Origin: Lutimonas saemankumensis
Lineage (GTDB): Bacteria; Bacteroidota; Bacteroidia; Flavobacteriales; Flavobacteriaceae
Assembly (NCBI RefSeq): GCF_020171465.1
Contig: NZ_JAIUZR010000004.1
Span: 620,001 to 684,000, forward strand
DNA: 64,000 nt
Reading direction: 5' to 3'
A model generated the notes under the pieces. That model did not search any database and was not told the origin of the DNA. It saw nothing but the letters and a program-made list of their open reading frames with translations. The number at the start of each line of letters is the position of its first letter. Positions within the stretch are counted from its first letter, which is position 1. Below, piece after piece: positions 1 through 7,744 of this stretch. A program made the position numbers and the translations under genes.

Positions 1-274
1 CATGTACGTGCTTTGCACCAGCAACAGCACCTGCAATAGCAGCTTTCTGACCTTCATTGCTCAAACCTTTTCCAGCGTTGAAATGAGCTCCTCCATTTGA
101 AAACTGAATAATAACCGGTGCATTCAATTCCTTGGCCGCTTCTAAAACAGCATTTATGGTACTTGAACTAATAACATTAGCCGCCGGTAATGCGAAACTC
201 TTTTCTTTGGCAAGTTTGAAGATCTCCTGAACCGCATCTCCGGTAGCTACTCCTGATTTGATTTTTTGTGACAT
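1..274 (-). CDS. fbaA: Class II fructose-bisphosphate aldolase, N-terminal part (cut by window edge)
   Basis: The minus-strand frame starts with ATG at 274 and runs open to the left edge, giving the first 91 residues. They read like the N-terminus of E. coli-type class II aldolase: a GDAVQ segment near residue 12, FALPAANV near 27, an INAVLEAA helix, then APVIIQFSNGGAHF and an AGKG stretch, ending in AGAKHVH just before the zinc-binding region, which lies outside. The enzyme cleaves fructose 1,6-bisphosphate into two triose phosphates in glycolysis and gluconeogenesis and needs Zn2+. A TAnnTTTG-type -7 element (reverse complement at 308-315) lies upstream. The identity is firm for a partial gene; completeness cannot be judged. 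Confidence 0.9.
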   Translation of the reverse strand, partial: MSQKIKSGVATGDAVQEIFKLAKEKSFALPAANVISSSTINAVLEAAKELNAPVIIQFSNGGAHFNAGKGLSNEGQKAAIAGAVAGAKHVH

Positions 275-329
275 TTTTATTTGATTTTATTTAAAATAAC
301 TAATGCTCAAAAGTACGAAAATATTAGCA

Positions 330-2852
330 TTAGAATGGATAATTTATACCAATATTATAGACCGCGTTACCAAAATTATAATTGACAAACCATCTGCTAC
401 CGGCCGGAAGGTAAGGCTCATAAGTTTTAAACCCGATATCAAAACGGAATACAAGAAATCCAAAATCATACCGCAATCCAAAACCTGATCCTACAGCGGT
501 GTACTGTAAAGAACTCAAACTTGTCAGTTTTCCTTCCTCACTAACAAGATTTGAATTTGTGATATCCCAAATATTACCGGCGTCAATGAACAATGCACTG
601 TTAAATTTGTTGGTCAGTTTGAATCGGTATTCAAGGTTTCCTACTAATTTAAACGTCCCTACCTTGTATTCCAAATTATTGAGCTCCCCTCCGGGCCCTA
701 GGTCAAAAGTTCTCCAGGCTCTTATCTCATTACTACCACCGGCGCTGTAACTTCTACTAAAAGGTATATCAGAGGAATTACCATAGGGAAAGGCCGCCCC
801 GATAAAACTTCTGAATACCAGTATATTCTCATCTCTGAGTTCCCAGTACTTTTTATATTCAAATTCCGTCTTGATGTACTGGGCAATAGGAACATCTCTT
901 AAAGTTCTTCTCCCAAATTCATCTTTATTTGGAAATATCAACTCGGAAAAGGTTCCTGCCGAAACCAACCGTGCGGTGAAATAAGAAAAATCATTGTCAT
1001 TAATATTTTCCCGGGTATTATAAACAAAGGAGTAGGAAATGGCAGGTACAAAGGAATCCTCAATCAAGATATCATGCCTTTCATCAACATCTGAAACAGT
1101 ATCATATTCATCCGGATATAGTTCTGAATTATCCGGATCCGCAAGAAAATCATTCATAATACCTAAAATTTCCAAATAATTTTCCTGTTTATTTTCAGGA
1201 AGAGGATCAGCACCAATTGATTCCTGAACATCAACCAGTTTGTTGTACTCCGATTTATAGATCACAAAATAGTTATCAACATTCTGGTTTTTTATATATT
1301 GTAAATTGAACAGATCGACTCTGTGTGCCACTTTCTTGGAACTTTTCCAGCCATAAGCCATCCCTGCTGTTGTGGTTTGTCTGTCAAGCCCTACATTTTT
1401 TTGAAAGCTTAAACTTGCGTCAAAATTAGTAGTGGGAGCCATATATTTTGGAATTATCTTGTCAGTATTGACAGGGAATAATATTCTTGGAAACCTCAGT
1501 GAGGCACTCGATAATATTTCCCAACCATTAAAGAACCCCCTGCTGTCCGAGGGGTCCTCTGCCAGATTGAATATGGATCCCTGAAAAGACAGTTCCATAA
1601 TTTCTGATCCCCTGAACATATTTCTTCCCAGAAAAGAGAATTTTCCCAAAATACCAAAGGGCTTTATATTAGAGGTAGTTGCATCCAGATCTACGGTTAT
1701 GGCATATTTCTTCAAGGGTGTAAGATATACGTCCGCAGTCAAAGACTCGTCCTCATTTTCCGTGTACGCAATGTCTACTGAGGAAGAAAAGGTTTGTAAA
1801 TTTCTGATATAACTCTGAGTTTGTGCCTTTTCCGAGTCCTTATAAAGTCCGTTGGGAGTTATAAACAGGGAGTTGACCAAATACTTTGGTTTAAACTTTA
1901 ATTTATCATAACTGTAGAACCTGTATCCTTTATAGGTGGCAGAATCCTTAACTTTTTTAGTTCTGTTCGCCGGTGTGGCATCCGTGTAAACATTAACCTC
2001 TTTAACAATTTGTGCTTTGTAAGGTTCTTTGATCAACGTGTCATTTCTGGTGATCAAACGATCCGGTATTTTCAGGAGTACATCTTTCATGTAAGATTCT
2101 TTTATGGAATCTGTCCAGAATCCCATACTGAAGTTCTTGAAATGATAAACGCCAGAATTTCTGAATAACCTTACCAGTCTGGCTTCTTCCCTTTCAAAAT
2201 CTTCAAAAATAAACGGGTATCCGGTCTTGAGAAACGTCTTGTCTAAGTTTGCTTTGTAAATGGAATCAAGCACAGGAGATTCAATATCCGCAGTTACGGA
2301 ATCAATTCTATACTGGGTTTTTGTAGTGACATTATAATTGACCGAAACTTCTTTTTCTCCCAGGCTCAGGGTGTCGTATTTTACATCAGCTTCAAAAAAC
2401 CCTTTTGATATATAATAGTCCTTCAATGTACTTGCCGATTTCCTCGCTTTGCTTTCGTCAAAAATTACCGGAGCTTCTCCTTTATTTAAAAACCAGTTAT
2501 TGACAGCTTTCTTGTTGCTGTAAATAATGTAAGTTTGTTTCTTAGAGAAAAATCTTTCATAGCGGTCGTACTTTTTTTGATGATTCTGGATCCATTCATC
2601 AAAAGTCATCTCAAAATCGGGGTTGCCAAAATTATAAAAATAAAGAGACAGCGGCATCCCGAGGGATCTTCGATTCGGTTTTTGAGCAAGATATTTGTTG
2701 ATTTCCTGGTCTTTGTTTTTTTCTCCATTAACAAGTACCTTATTTTCTTTCAGCAATTTTTCATTTTCTTGCACATATTTAATACTATTGCAGGACACCA
2801 ATTGTATTAGTATCAATACAAATAGCAGTATTTTGGTGGTAGAAGATGGCAA
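330..2852 (-). CDS. tamL: TamL: TamA/BamA-family outer-membrane barrel lipoprotein
   Basis: An 840-residue protein with a lipoprotein signal (LVSC, acceptor Cys21), POTRA-like N-terminal region, and a C-terminal Omp85/BamA-type beta-barrel ending in an aromatic residue (final Phe). Near residue 730 is SAGGSNEIRAW, matching the conserved loop-6 segment of the superfamily. In Bacteroidota the lipidated TamA relative is called TamL and is thought to help TamB insert outer-membrane proteins; that role is family knowledge. No ATG is available: the frame has a TAA at 2868-2870 and the first plausible start is TTG at 2852, 15-20 nt below a good promoter at 2873-2903. Divergent from the methyltransferase at 2892. 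Confidence 0.88.
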   Translation of the reverse strand: MPSSTTKILLFVLILIQLVSCNSIKYVQENEKLLKENKVLVNGEKNKDQEINKYLAQKPNRRSLGMPLSLYFYNFGNPDFEMTFDEWIQNHQKKYDRYERFFSKKQTYIIYSNKKAVNNWFLNKGEAPVIFDESKARKSASTLKDYYISKGFFEADVKYDTLSLGEKEVSVNYNVTTKTQYRIDSVTADIESPVLDSIYKANLDKTFLKTGYPFIFEDFEREEARLVRLFRNSGVYHFKNFSMGFWTDSIKESYMKDVLLKIPDRLITRNDTLIKEPYKAQIVKEVNVYTDATPANRTKKVKDSATYKGYRFYSYDKLKFKPKYLVNSLFITPNGLYKDSEKAQTQSYIRNLQTFSSSVDIAYTENEDESLTADVYLTPLKKYAITVDLDATTSNIKPFGILGKFSFLGRNMFRGSEIMELSFQGSIFNLAEDPSDSRGFFNGWEILSSASLRFPRILFPVNTDKIIPKYMAPTTNFDASLSFQKNVGLDRQTTTAGMAYGWKSSKKVAHRVDLFNLQYIKNQNVDNYFVIYKSEYNKLVDVQESIGADPLPENKQENYLEILGIMNDFLADPDNSELYPDEYDTVSDVDERHDILIEDSFVPAISYSFVYNTRENINDNDFSYFTARLVSAGTFSELIFPNKDEFGRRTLRDVPIAQYIKTEFEYKKYWELRDENILVFRSFIGAAFPYGNSSDIPFSRSYSAGGSNEIRAWRTFDLGPGGELNNLEYKVGTFKLVGNLEYRFKLTNKFNSALFIDAGNIWDITNSNLVSEEGKLTSLSSLQYTAVGSGFGLRYDFGFLVFRFDIGFKTYEPYLPAGSRWFVNYNFGNAVYNIGINYPF

Positions 2853-2872
2853 TCGCAGTATTTTAAGTTATT

Positions 2873-2903
2873 CAAAAGTAACACTATTTAAATGTTAAGC
2901 AAA
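2873..2903 (-). promoter_or_regulatory. Bacteroidota-type promoter for tamL
   Basis: Read on the minus strand this gives TTTG (2900-2903), a 19-bp spacer, and TACTTTTG (2873-2880), fitting the -33 TTTG / -7 TAnnTTTG pattern. The predicted transcript starts about 15 nt before the TTG start of tamL, which supports that start codon. The -33 element overlaps the first codons of the divergent methyltransferase gene. Confidence 0.6.
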
Positions 2904-3614
2904 AATCAAATTAAGTTTATCAGAAGTTTGAAGAAAAAAAAATTTCGTCAGGCTGAAAAGCTGTTTTTGGCGGAAGGCATCAAAGTAGTTGAAGAGTTGT
3001 TGGCTTCTGCTTTTGAGCTTCATAGACTTTATGCAACTTCCTCATATAAAAACCCCTTTAAAATAAAGGACCTCACTATTATTGAGGAAAAAGAGCTTGC
3101 AATGATCAGCGATTTTACAAATCCCAACCAGGTTTTTGGAATATTCAAAATTCCTTCTGAAAAAGATCTTACAAGAGAGGGTCTGACCTTGGTGCTTGAC
3201 GGGGTAAATGACCCGGGAAACCTGGGAACAATTATCAGGTTATGCGACTGGTTTGGGGTCAGGCAGATTGTTTGCTCTGAAAATACGGTGGATTGTTACA
3301 ATCAAAAGGTTGTCCAGGCCAGTATGGGATCTTTGACAAGAGTATCCGTCAGTTACCTGGATCTGGCTGAATACCTCAGATTGGAAACACGCATGATCTA
3401 TGGCACTTTACTTGACGGAGAAAATATTTACCAGCTAACTCCGGAAGAAAATGCCGTTCTTATTTTAGGCAACGAGGCAAATGGGATCTCAGAAGAGGTA
3501 AAAAGAATGATCCGGCAAAAACTAACTATCCCGCAGTTTGGTGAAACTCAAAAAACAGAAAGCCTCAACGTAGCCATGGCTGCAGCCATATTCCTAAGCG
3601 AATTCAGAAGATGA
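2892..3614 (+). CDS. TrmH/SpoU-family RNA 2'-O-ribose methyltransferase
   Basis: A 240-residue SPOUT enzyme with the three SpoU motifs: motif 1 at 101-120 (VLDGVNDPGNLGTIIR), motif 2 at 190-200 (LILGNEANGIS) and motif 3 at 220-238 (ESLNVAMAAAIFLSE). A short N-terminal substrate-binding domain (about 1-95) precedes them, as in RlmB/TsnR-like enzymes. The family uses SAM, bound in a trefoil knot, to methylate ribose in rRNA or tRNA. Which nucleotide is modified cannot be read from sequence. The gene ends one base before the convergent kdsA stop. Confidence 0.88.
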   Translation: MLSKNQIKFIRSLKKKKFRQAEKLFLAEGIKVVEELLASAFELHRLYATSSYKNPFKIKDLTIIEEKELAMISDFTNPNQVFGIFKIPSEKDLTREGLTLVLDGVNDPGNLGTIIRLCDWFGVRQIVCSENTVDCYNQKVVQASMGSLTRVSVSYLDLAEYLRLETRMIYGTLLDGENIYQLTPEENAVLILGNEANGISEEVKRMIRQKLTIPQFGETQKTESLNVAMAAAIFLSEFRR

Positions 3615-4433
3615 TTAGAATTGATTAATTGTCCTTCTGATGGAAACCAGCTTGCTTAACAAATCTTCCAAATAATCTAATTTCAGCATATTTGCACCAT
3701 CTGATTTGGCAATACCAGGGTCATGATGAGTTTCTAGAAATATTCCATCAACACCCACGGCAATACCAGCTCGAGATATGGTTTCAATCAATTCTGGTTT
3801 ACCACCGGTGACCCCGCTGCTTTGATTAGGTTGTTGAAGAGAGTGGGTGACGTCCAAAATAGTTGGTGCAAATTCCTGCATTACAGGAATACCCCTAAAA
3901 TCGACAATCATATCCTGATAACCAAACATCGTTCCGCGGTCCGTAATCCATGCTTTTTCATTCCCTGAATCTTTAACCTTTTTTACAGCATGCTTCATGG
4001 CTTCCGCGCTCATAAACTGCCCTTTTTTCAAATTGACAACCTTATGCGTCTTTGCTGCAGCAACTACAAGATCTGTTTGTCTCACTAAAAAAGCCGGAAT
4101 CTGAAGAACATCAACATACTCAGCAGCTTTTTGTGCATCGGAAACCTCGTGGATGTCTGTTACCACCGGAATCTCGAATTCCTGACCAACTTTTGACAGT
4201 ATCTTCAATGCCTTTTCATCACCTATACCTGTAAAACTGTCTATGCGGGACCTGTTTGCTTTTTTAAAACTGCCTTTAAACACATATGGAATCTCTAGCT
4301 TATCTGTAATTTTCACAACTTTTTCCGCAATCCGAAGGGCCATCTCTTCACCCTCAATGGCGCAGGGACCTGCCAATAGAAAAAAGTTTCCGCTGTTTAC
4401 ATGTTTTAATTTAGGTACAGAAGACAATTTCAT
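3615..4433 (-). CDS. kdsA: 3-deoxy-8-phosphooctulonate (KDO-8-P) synthase
   Basis: A 272-residue TIM barrel that condenses phosphoenolpyruvate with arabinose 5-phosphate to give KDO-8-phosphate for the lipopolysaccharide core. Recognisable segments are LLAGPCAIEGEE (19-30), FKGSFKKANRSR (53-64), TDRGTMFGYQ and ETHHDPGIAKSDGANML near the C-terminus. The Cys in GPCAIE matches the metal-binding Cys of the metal-dependent KdsA class, unlike E. coli KdsA, which has Asn there; metal dependence is therefore inferred. A -7 element (reverse complement CAAATATA, 4451-4458) sits just upstream, so the gene can be transcribed separately from the porin gene at 4478. Confidence 0.95.
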   Translation of the reverse strand: MKLSSVPKLKHVNSGNFFLLAGPCAIEGEEMALRIAEKVVKITDKLEIPYVFKGSFKKANRSRIDSFTGIGDEKALKILSKVGQEFEIPVVTDIHEVSDAQKAAEYVDVLQIPAFLVRQTDLVVAAAKTHKVVNLKKGQFMSAEAMKHAVKKVKDSGNEKAWITDRGTMFGYQDMIVDFRGIPVMQEFAPTILDVTHSLQQPNQSSGVTGGKPELIETISRAGIAVGVDGIFLETHHDPGIAKSDGANMLKLDYLEDLLSKLVSIRRTINQF

Positions 4434-4477
4434 GGGTTGTATATTTTTTGCAAATATAAACTATACGAGGCACATCA

Positions 4478-5665
4478 CTAGAAAATTGATACATCCCATT
4501 GAAGTCTTACCATGTGGTCTACATTATCCTCAATGTCAAATTGATTGAATTTGAGATATGAATAATCAATGGTCAATTTATTTTTGTGGCCCTTGAAAAA
4601 CCAGTTTAACCCAAACGTATATTCATAATTCAAATCACTCGAAATATCTGCATTGGGATCAAAGAATGCCTGACGGGCAAACACCTCCAGGGGTTTAGGG
4701 AATTTATCAAAAAGATAATGAAAGAAATATCCTACCTGAAAATAATTACCAATCAAAAGGGTTTCCTCCAGGTTTACTTTATCATCAATGTTTTTGAAAT
4801 GTAATTCCTGATCGAAACTTAAGCCTCTGTATTTAAATGCAGTTTCAAACAGGAACTGATCAACTTTGTATTGCCCGTCCACACCTGGTTCATATCCGTA
4901 CAACTGCCCACCTCCACTAGTGGAGAATCTGGTATATTTAGAAGTATTGGTTACCCCGGCAATAGCAACTGAACCCACAAATTTTTCATGGAATTTTAAA
5001 TCCGAACCTGAGAAGCCCAATTCTTTCCCATTCGGGTTCCATTGGAGCCTCATCATATACATCAGGTTTTCATCATCCCCCACGGCACCTCCGCGTCCAC
5101 TACCGGTAAGAATCTCTGCCCAATAGTTGAAATTAGCCGCTCCCCCACCATCAAGATTTCCGTATAGGGAAACTCCTTGCTGACGATCAATTGTAAATAT
5201 TCTGTTGATCAAGGAACGTTCCAAACCGGTTTGTTTCCCTGAGGAAATAACCCTTTCTCTTGAATACCTTGCCTTCCATTGTCCAACTCTGAATTTTAAG
5301 TAAGGTAATTTTTCAATTTGAGCTCTGAAATCCAGAAGGTTACCACCACGAATATCCTGTTCCAGATAAAAGTTATAACCAGGTTCTCCTACATAGCCTC
5401 CAAATTTGATCCTGGCCCTGCTAATACCCATATTAATATCATCATCGCTAAAATCATCCTCGTTGGTTGGAAAGTTCTGGTGCGGATAAGAAGCTCTGAA
5501 CTGACCGCGGAAATCAATGTAGAACATGTATTTATCCTGATCAAAATGAAATTCAAAACCTTTTCCCTTCTTTAAATAAAAATCTTTGGTGTCGGTGGCT
5601 TCTTTTTCTTGAGAATAGGCAATTGCCACAATCAAAAAAAGAGCTGTAAAAAAATATTTTTTCAT
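4478..5665 (-). CDS. Phosphate-selective porin O/P-type outer-membrane porin
   Basis: A 395-residue exported protein: cleavable signal peptide (about residues 1-19, ending AYSQ), then a beta-barrel rich in alternating aromatic residues and ending in Phe. The FYIDFRGQFRASYPHQNF start, ISRARIKFGGYVGEPGYNFYLEQDIRGG-type segment, WKARYSRERVISSG region and final strand fit the OprO/OprP (PF07396) family. Members let anions such as phosphate or polyphosphate cross the outer membrane, but many flavobacterial homologues have unknown selectivity. It lies 25 bp downstream of gldA on the same strand and may be co-transcribed. I see no 11-bp repeat array like that at 44028 in front of it. Confidence 0.8.
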   Translation of the reverse strand: MKKYFFTALFLIVAIAYSQEKEATDTKDFYLKKGKGFEFHFDQDKYMFYIDFRGQFRASYPHQNFPTNEDDFSDDDINMGISRARIKFGGYVGEPGYNFYLEQDIRGGNLLDFRAQIEKLPYLKFRVGQWKARYSRERVISSGKQTGLERSLINRIFTIDRQQGVSLYGNLDGGGAANFNYWAEILTGSGRGGAVGDDENLMYMMRLQWNPNGKELGFSGSDLKFHEKFVGSVAIAGVTNTSKYTRFSTSGGGQLYGYEPGVDGQYKVDQFLFETAFKYRGLSFDQELHFKNIDDKVNLEETLLIGNYFQVGYFFHYLFDKFPKPLEVFARQAFFDPNADISSDLNYEYTFGLNWFFKGHKNKLTIDYSYLKFNQFDIEDNVDHMVRLQWDVSIF

Positions 5666-5690
5666 TATTTCTACCTCTTTCTAAATGGTT

Positions 5691-6584
5691 CTAATTGGTT
5701 AAACTTTGGAATAGTGATTCTAAATTTGTTGATTTCTGATTTAGCTCCAAGGTTCGTAATCTGTTCTCAACTGCAAAATCAAATACATTTGCCCTCATAT
5801 CTTCATCTGTTTCAAAACTCAGGTTCCAAATATTTCCTTCGGGATTTGAACATTCTATTAAATGAGCAAGTTTTCTGATCTTAGCTTCCTCAACTTTCTT
5901 GTCAAACTCAACCAGTATGGTCTGGCATTGCCCGCTTAACAGGTTTTCAAGCTCTTCGTCCGCTACAATATCTCCTTTGTTTATAATAATCACTCGATCG
6001 CACATGGCTTCTACTTCCTGCATGATATGAGTTGACAACAGGATGGTTTTTGACTTTCCAATTTCTTTGATCAGATTTCTTATGTCTCTTAATTGATTTG
6101 GGTCTAGTCCGGTTGTGGGTTCGTCAAGAATTAAAACTTCAGGATCATGGAGTAAAGCAGCTGCCAATCCCACTCGTTGTCTATATCCTTTTGATAACTG
6201 TCCGATTTTTTTTTCTCCTATATCAACCAAACCTACCTTATCAATGACTTCTTCTATTCTTTTATTTCCTATACGGTGTATCTCAGCATGAAATTTAAGG
6301 TATTCTTTTACATAAAAATCAAGATACAAAGGGTTGTGTTCAGGAAGATAGCCCACTGATTTCTTAACTTCAAGGCTTTGATCTTTAGTCCTGAACCCAT
6401 TGACCAGAACAGTTCCCTTATTTGGCTCAACATAGGTTGTGATAATTTTCATCATAGTTGATTTTCCCGCCCCGTTTGGCCCCAGGAAACCAACTATTTC
6501 TCCTGTACTAATTTGAAAACTTACAGAATTCAGAGCCGTTTGGGATCCATACTGTTTTACTACGGAATCAACTTCGATTGACAT
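5691..6584 (-). CDS. gldA: Gliding-associated ABC transporter ATPase GldA
   Basis: A 297-residue ABC ATPase with Walker A GPNGAGKS (35-42), signature LSKGYRQR (130-137), Walker B LILDEP (151-156) and H-loop STH (184-186). Sequence such as LPEHNPLYLDFYVKEYL after the Q-loop and the roughly 90-residue C-terminal extension match GldA of gliding Bacteroidota. GldA works with membrane proteins GldF and GldG, which are not in this window; gldA is also found apart from gldFG in other flavobacteria. Its exact role in gliding is unsettled, since some gliding species lack it. Divergent from the aromatic operon, with a 320-bp gap. Confidence 0.88.
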   Translation of the reverse strand: MSIEVDSVVKQYGSQTALNSVSFQISTGEIVGFLGPNGAGKSTMMKIITTYVEPNKGTVLVNGFRTKDQSLEVKKSVGYLPEHNPLYLDFYVKEYLKFHAEIHRIGNKRIEEVIDKVGLVDIGEKKIGQLSKGYRQRVGLAAALLHDPEVLILDEPTTGLDPNQLRDIRNLIKEIGKSKTILLSTHIMQEVEAMCDRVIIINKGDIVADEELENLLSGQCQTILVEFDKKVEEAKIRKLAHLIECSNPEGNIWNLSFETDEDMRANVFDFAVENRLRTLELNQKSTNLESLFQSLTN

Positions 6585-6710
6585 TTAAAATTACTTAAAT
6601 AACGGGGCAAAGTAAATAAAATTTATCTTAATTATTCATGATAAGGATCATTTCTTAACCCAAATCCCACCAATATATTTGAATTATCGTTAATCTTTTT
6701 TAAAAAACTC

Positions 6711-6740
6711 TTGTAATTGACAAATTAATTCATAGATTTG
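6711..6740 (+). promoter_or_regulatory. Probable promoter of the pheA operon
   Basis: TTG at 6711-6713, 19-bp spacer, TAGATTTG at 6733-6740, fitting the Bacteroidota -33/-7 pattern. A second -7 match, TAATTTTG, lies at 6746-6753 with poorer upstream spacing. Transcription from either would produce a leader of about 150 nt carrying the hairpins at 6822-6887. The rest of the 6585-6904 gap shows only AT-rich sequence. Confidence 0.55.
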
Positions 6741-6821
6741 CTGACTAATTTTGATTTTAATGACAATATCTGTACAAATATTAAACTGGTTTTACTTTTA
6801 TTTTTTTACAAAATAAAGGCT

Positions 6822-6887
6822 GAGACTTTTGATGTATAGATCGTTTATAATAACATATTAAGTCTCGTTTTCGAGGCTTTTTTTTTT
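6822..6887 (+). promoter_or_regulatory. Transcription attenuator in the leader of the aromatic amino acid operon
   Basis: An intrinsic terminator hairpin, AGTCTCG (6861-6867), loop TTTT, CGAGGCT (6872-6878, one G-U pair), followed by ten T residues (6878-6887), lies upstream of pheA and downstream of its promoter. No plus-strand gene ends nearby (gldA is divergent), so it can only act on the operon itself. An upstream segment GAGACTT (6822-6828) is exactly complementary to AAGTCTC (6860-6866), the 5' arm of the terminator, giving a mutually exclusive hairpin, with a further 4-bp pairing ATGT/ACAT inside it. This is the architecture of an attenuator. The sensor (ribosome, protein or other) is not shown by the sequence. 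Confidence 0.7.
6832..6861 (+). CDS. Candidate leader peptide with Tyr and Phe codons
   Basis: A nine-codon ORF, ATG at 6832 to TAA at 6859-6861, would encode MYRSFIITY, three aromatic residues in nine. Its stop codon overlaps the 5' arm of the terminator hairpin, so a ribosome paused at the last Tyr codon (6856-6858) or at the stop would cover that arm and favour read-through, while release would let the terminator fold. No Shine-Dalgarno sequence precedes it, which is usual for Bacteroidota. TAT and TTT codons are common in AT-rich sequence, so chance is a real alternative. Confidence 0.35.
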   Translation: MYRSFIITY

Positions 6888-6895
6888 ATGATCAG

Positions 6896-6900
6896 GGAGG
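6896..6900 (+). promoter_or_regulatory. Strong Shine-Dalgarno sequence before pheA
   Basis: GGAGG (within AGGGAGG) stands 4 nt before the pheA ATG. Bacteroidota genes mostly lack such sites, and few genes in this window have one, so it is notable. A six-codon ORF from ATG 6888 ends at TGA 6906-6908, overlapping the pheA start as ATGA; whether it is translated is unknown. Confidence 0.5.
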
Positions 6901-6904
6901 AACA

Positions 6905-7744
6905 ATGAAAATAGCAATTCAAGGAATAAAGGGTTCATTTCATCATATCGTTGCCAATAAGTATTTTGGTAATGATATCGACCTCGTGGAATGCATGTCT
7001 TTTACTGAGATCCCTCCATTGCTTGAAAATGATGAGGTGGATAGTGCTGTTATGGCCATAGAAAACTCAATCGCCGGGGCAATTCTTCCAAATTACGCCT
7101 TGATTGATGAATACAATTTAAGCATCGAGGGAGAATATTTTACCAATATTCATCATCATTTAATGGCATTGGATGGCCAGGAACTGGAAGATATCAAAGA
7201 GGTTTGGTCTCATCCTATGGCCTTGTTGCAATGCAGAAAGTTTTTTCGTGAACGTCCTGAAATAAAATTGATCGAGGAAAAGGATACAGCAGAAGTTGCA
7301 AGAAGGATCCAGAAAGAAAACATTAAAGGTGTTGGGGCCATTGCCAGTAAATTGGCAGCTGACATGTACGGACTTAAGATTGTGGCTGATGACATTCAGA
7401 CAATAAAGAATAATTCAACACGGTTTTTCATCTTGAAAAAGAACAATGACAGTCCGTATCATCCCAGTAAACTGGGTGAAGTAAAAGATAAAGCCTCCCT
7501 AAAATTCGTAACAAAACACGATGCCGGAAGCCTGGCTGAAATTTTGGATATTTTTGGGAAGCACGATTTGAACCTTACAAAGATTCAATCATTACCAATC
7601 ATTGAGAAACCTTGGAATTATGCCTTTTTTATCGATCTTGTTATTGATGATTTCGTGCTTTATAAAAACGCACTTCATCTTATTTCAAAAAAAGTTACCC
7701 ATTTAAAAATTCTTGGGGAATACCATCAAAATAATGCCGTATGA
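6905..7744 (+). CDS. pheA: Prephenate dehydratase
   Basis: A 279-residue monofunctional enzyme converting prephenate to phenylpyruvate, the committed step to phenylalanine. The catalytic domain (about 1-180) carries AIENSIAGAI (51-60) and the NNSTRFFIL segment (169-177) with the catalytic Thr-Arg-Phe. A C-terminal ACT domain (about 196-272) is the usual site of feedback by phenylalanine. The family ESRP motif reads IQSLP here (227-231), so ligand binding may differ. It is the first gene of the aromatic operon, behind the attenuator, and its TGA overlaps the next ATG (ATGA), suggesting coupled translation. Confidence 0.95.
   Translation: MKIAIQGIKGSFHHIVANKYFGNDIDLVECMSFTEIPPLLENDEVDSAVMAIENSIAGAILPNYALIDEYNLSIEGEYFTNIHHHLMALDGQELEDIKEVWSHPMALLQCRKFFRERPEIKLIEEKDTAEVARRIQKENIKGVGAIASKLAADMYGLKIVADDIQTIKNNSTRFFILKKNNDSPYHPSKLGEVKDKASLKFVTKHDAGSLAEILDIFGKHDLNLTKIQSLPIIEKPWNYAFFIDLVIDDFVLYKNALHLISKKVTHLKILGEYHQNNAV

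Noticed and set aside
303-488. 61-codon plus-strand ORF near the left end
   Set aside because: It is antisense to the 3' end of tamL and carries no recognisable domain or codon pattern of a gene.
4478-5665. Assignment of the porin to the phosphate regulon because of its family name
   Set aside because: No 11-bp repeats are seen before it or before gldA, and porin O/P family names do not establish phosphate selectivity.
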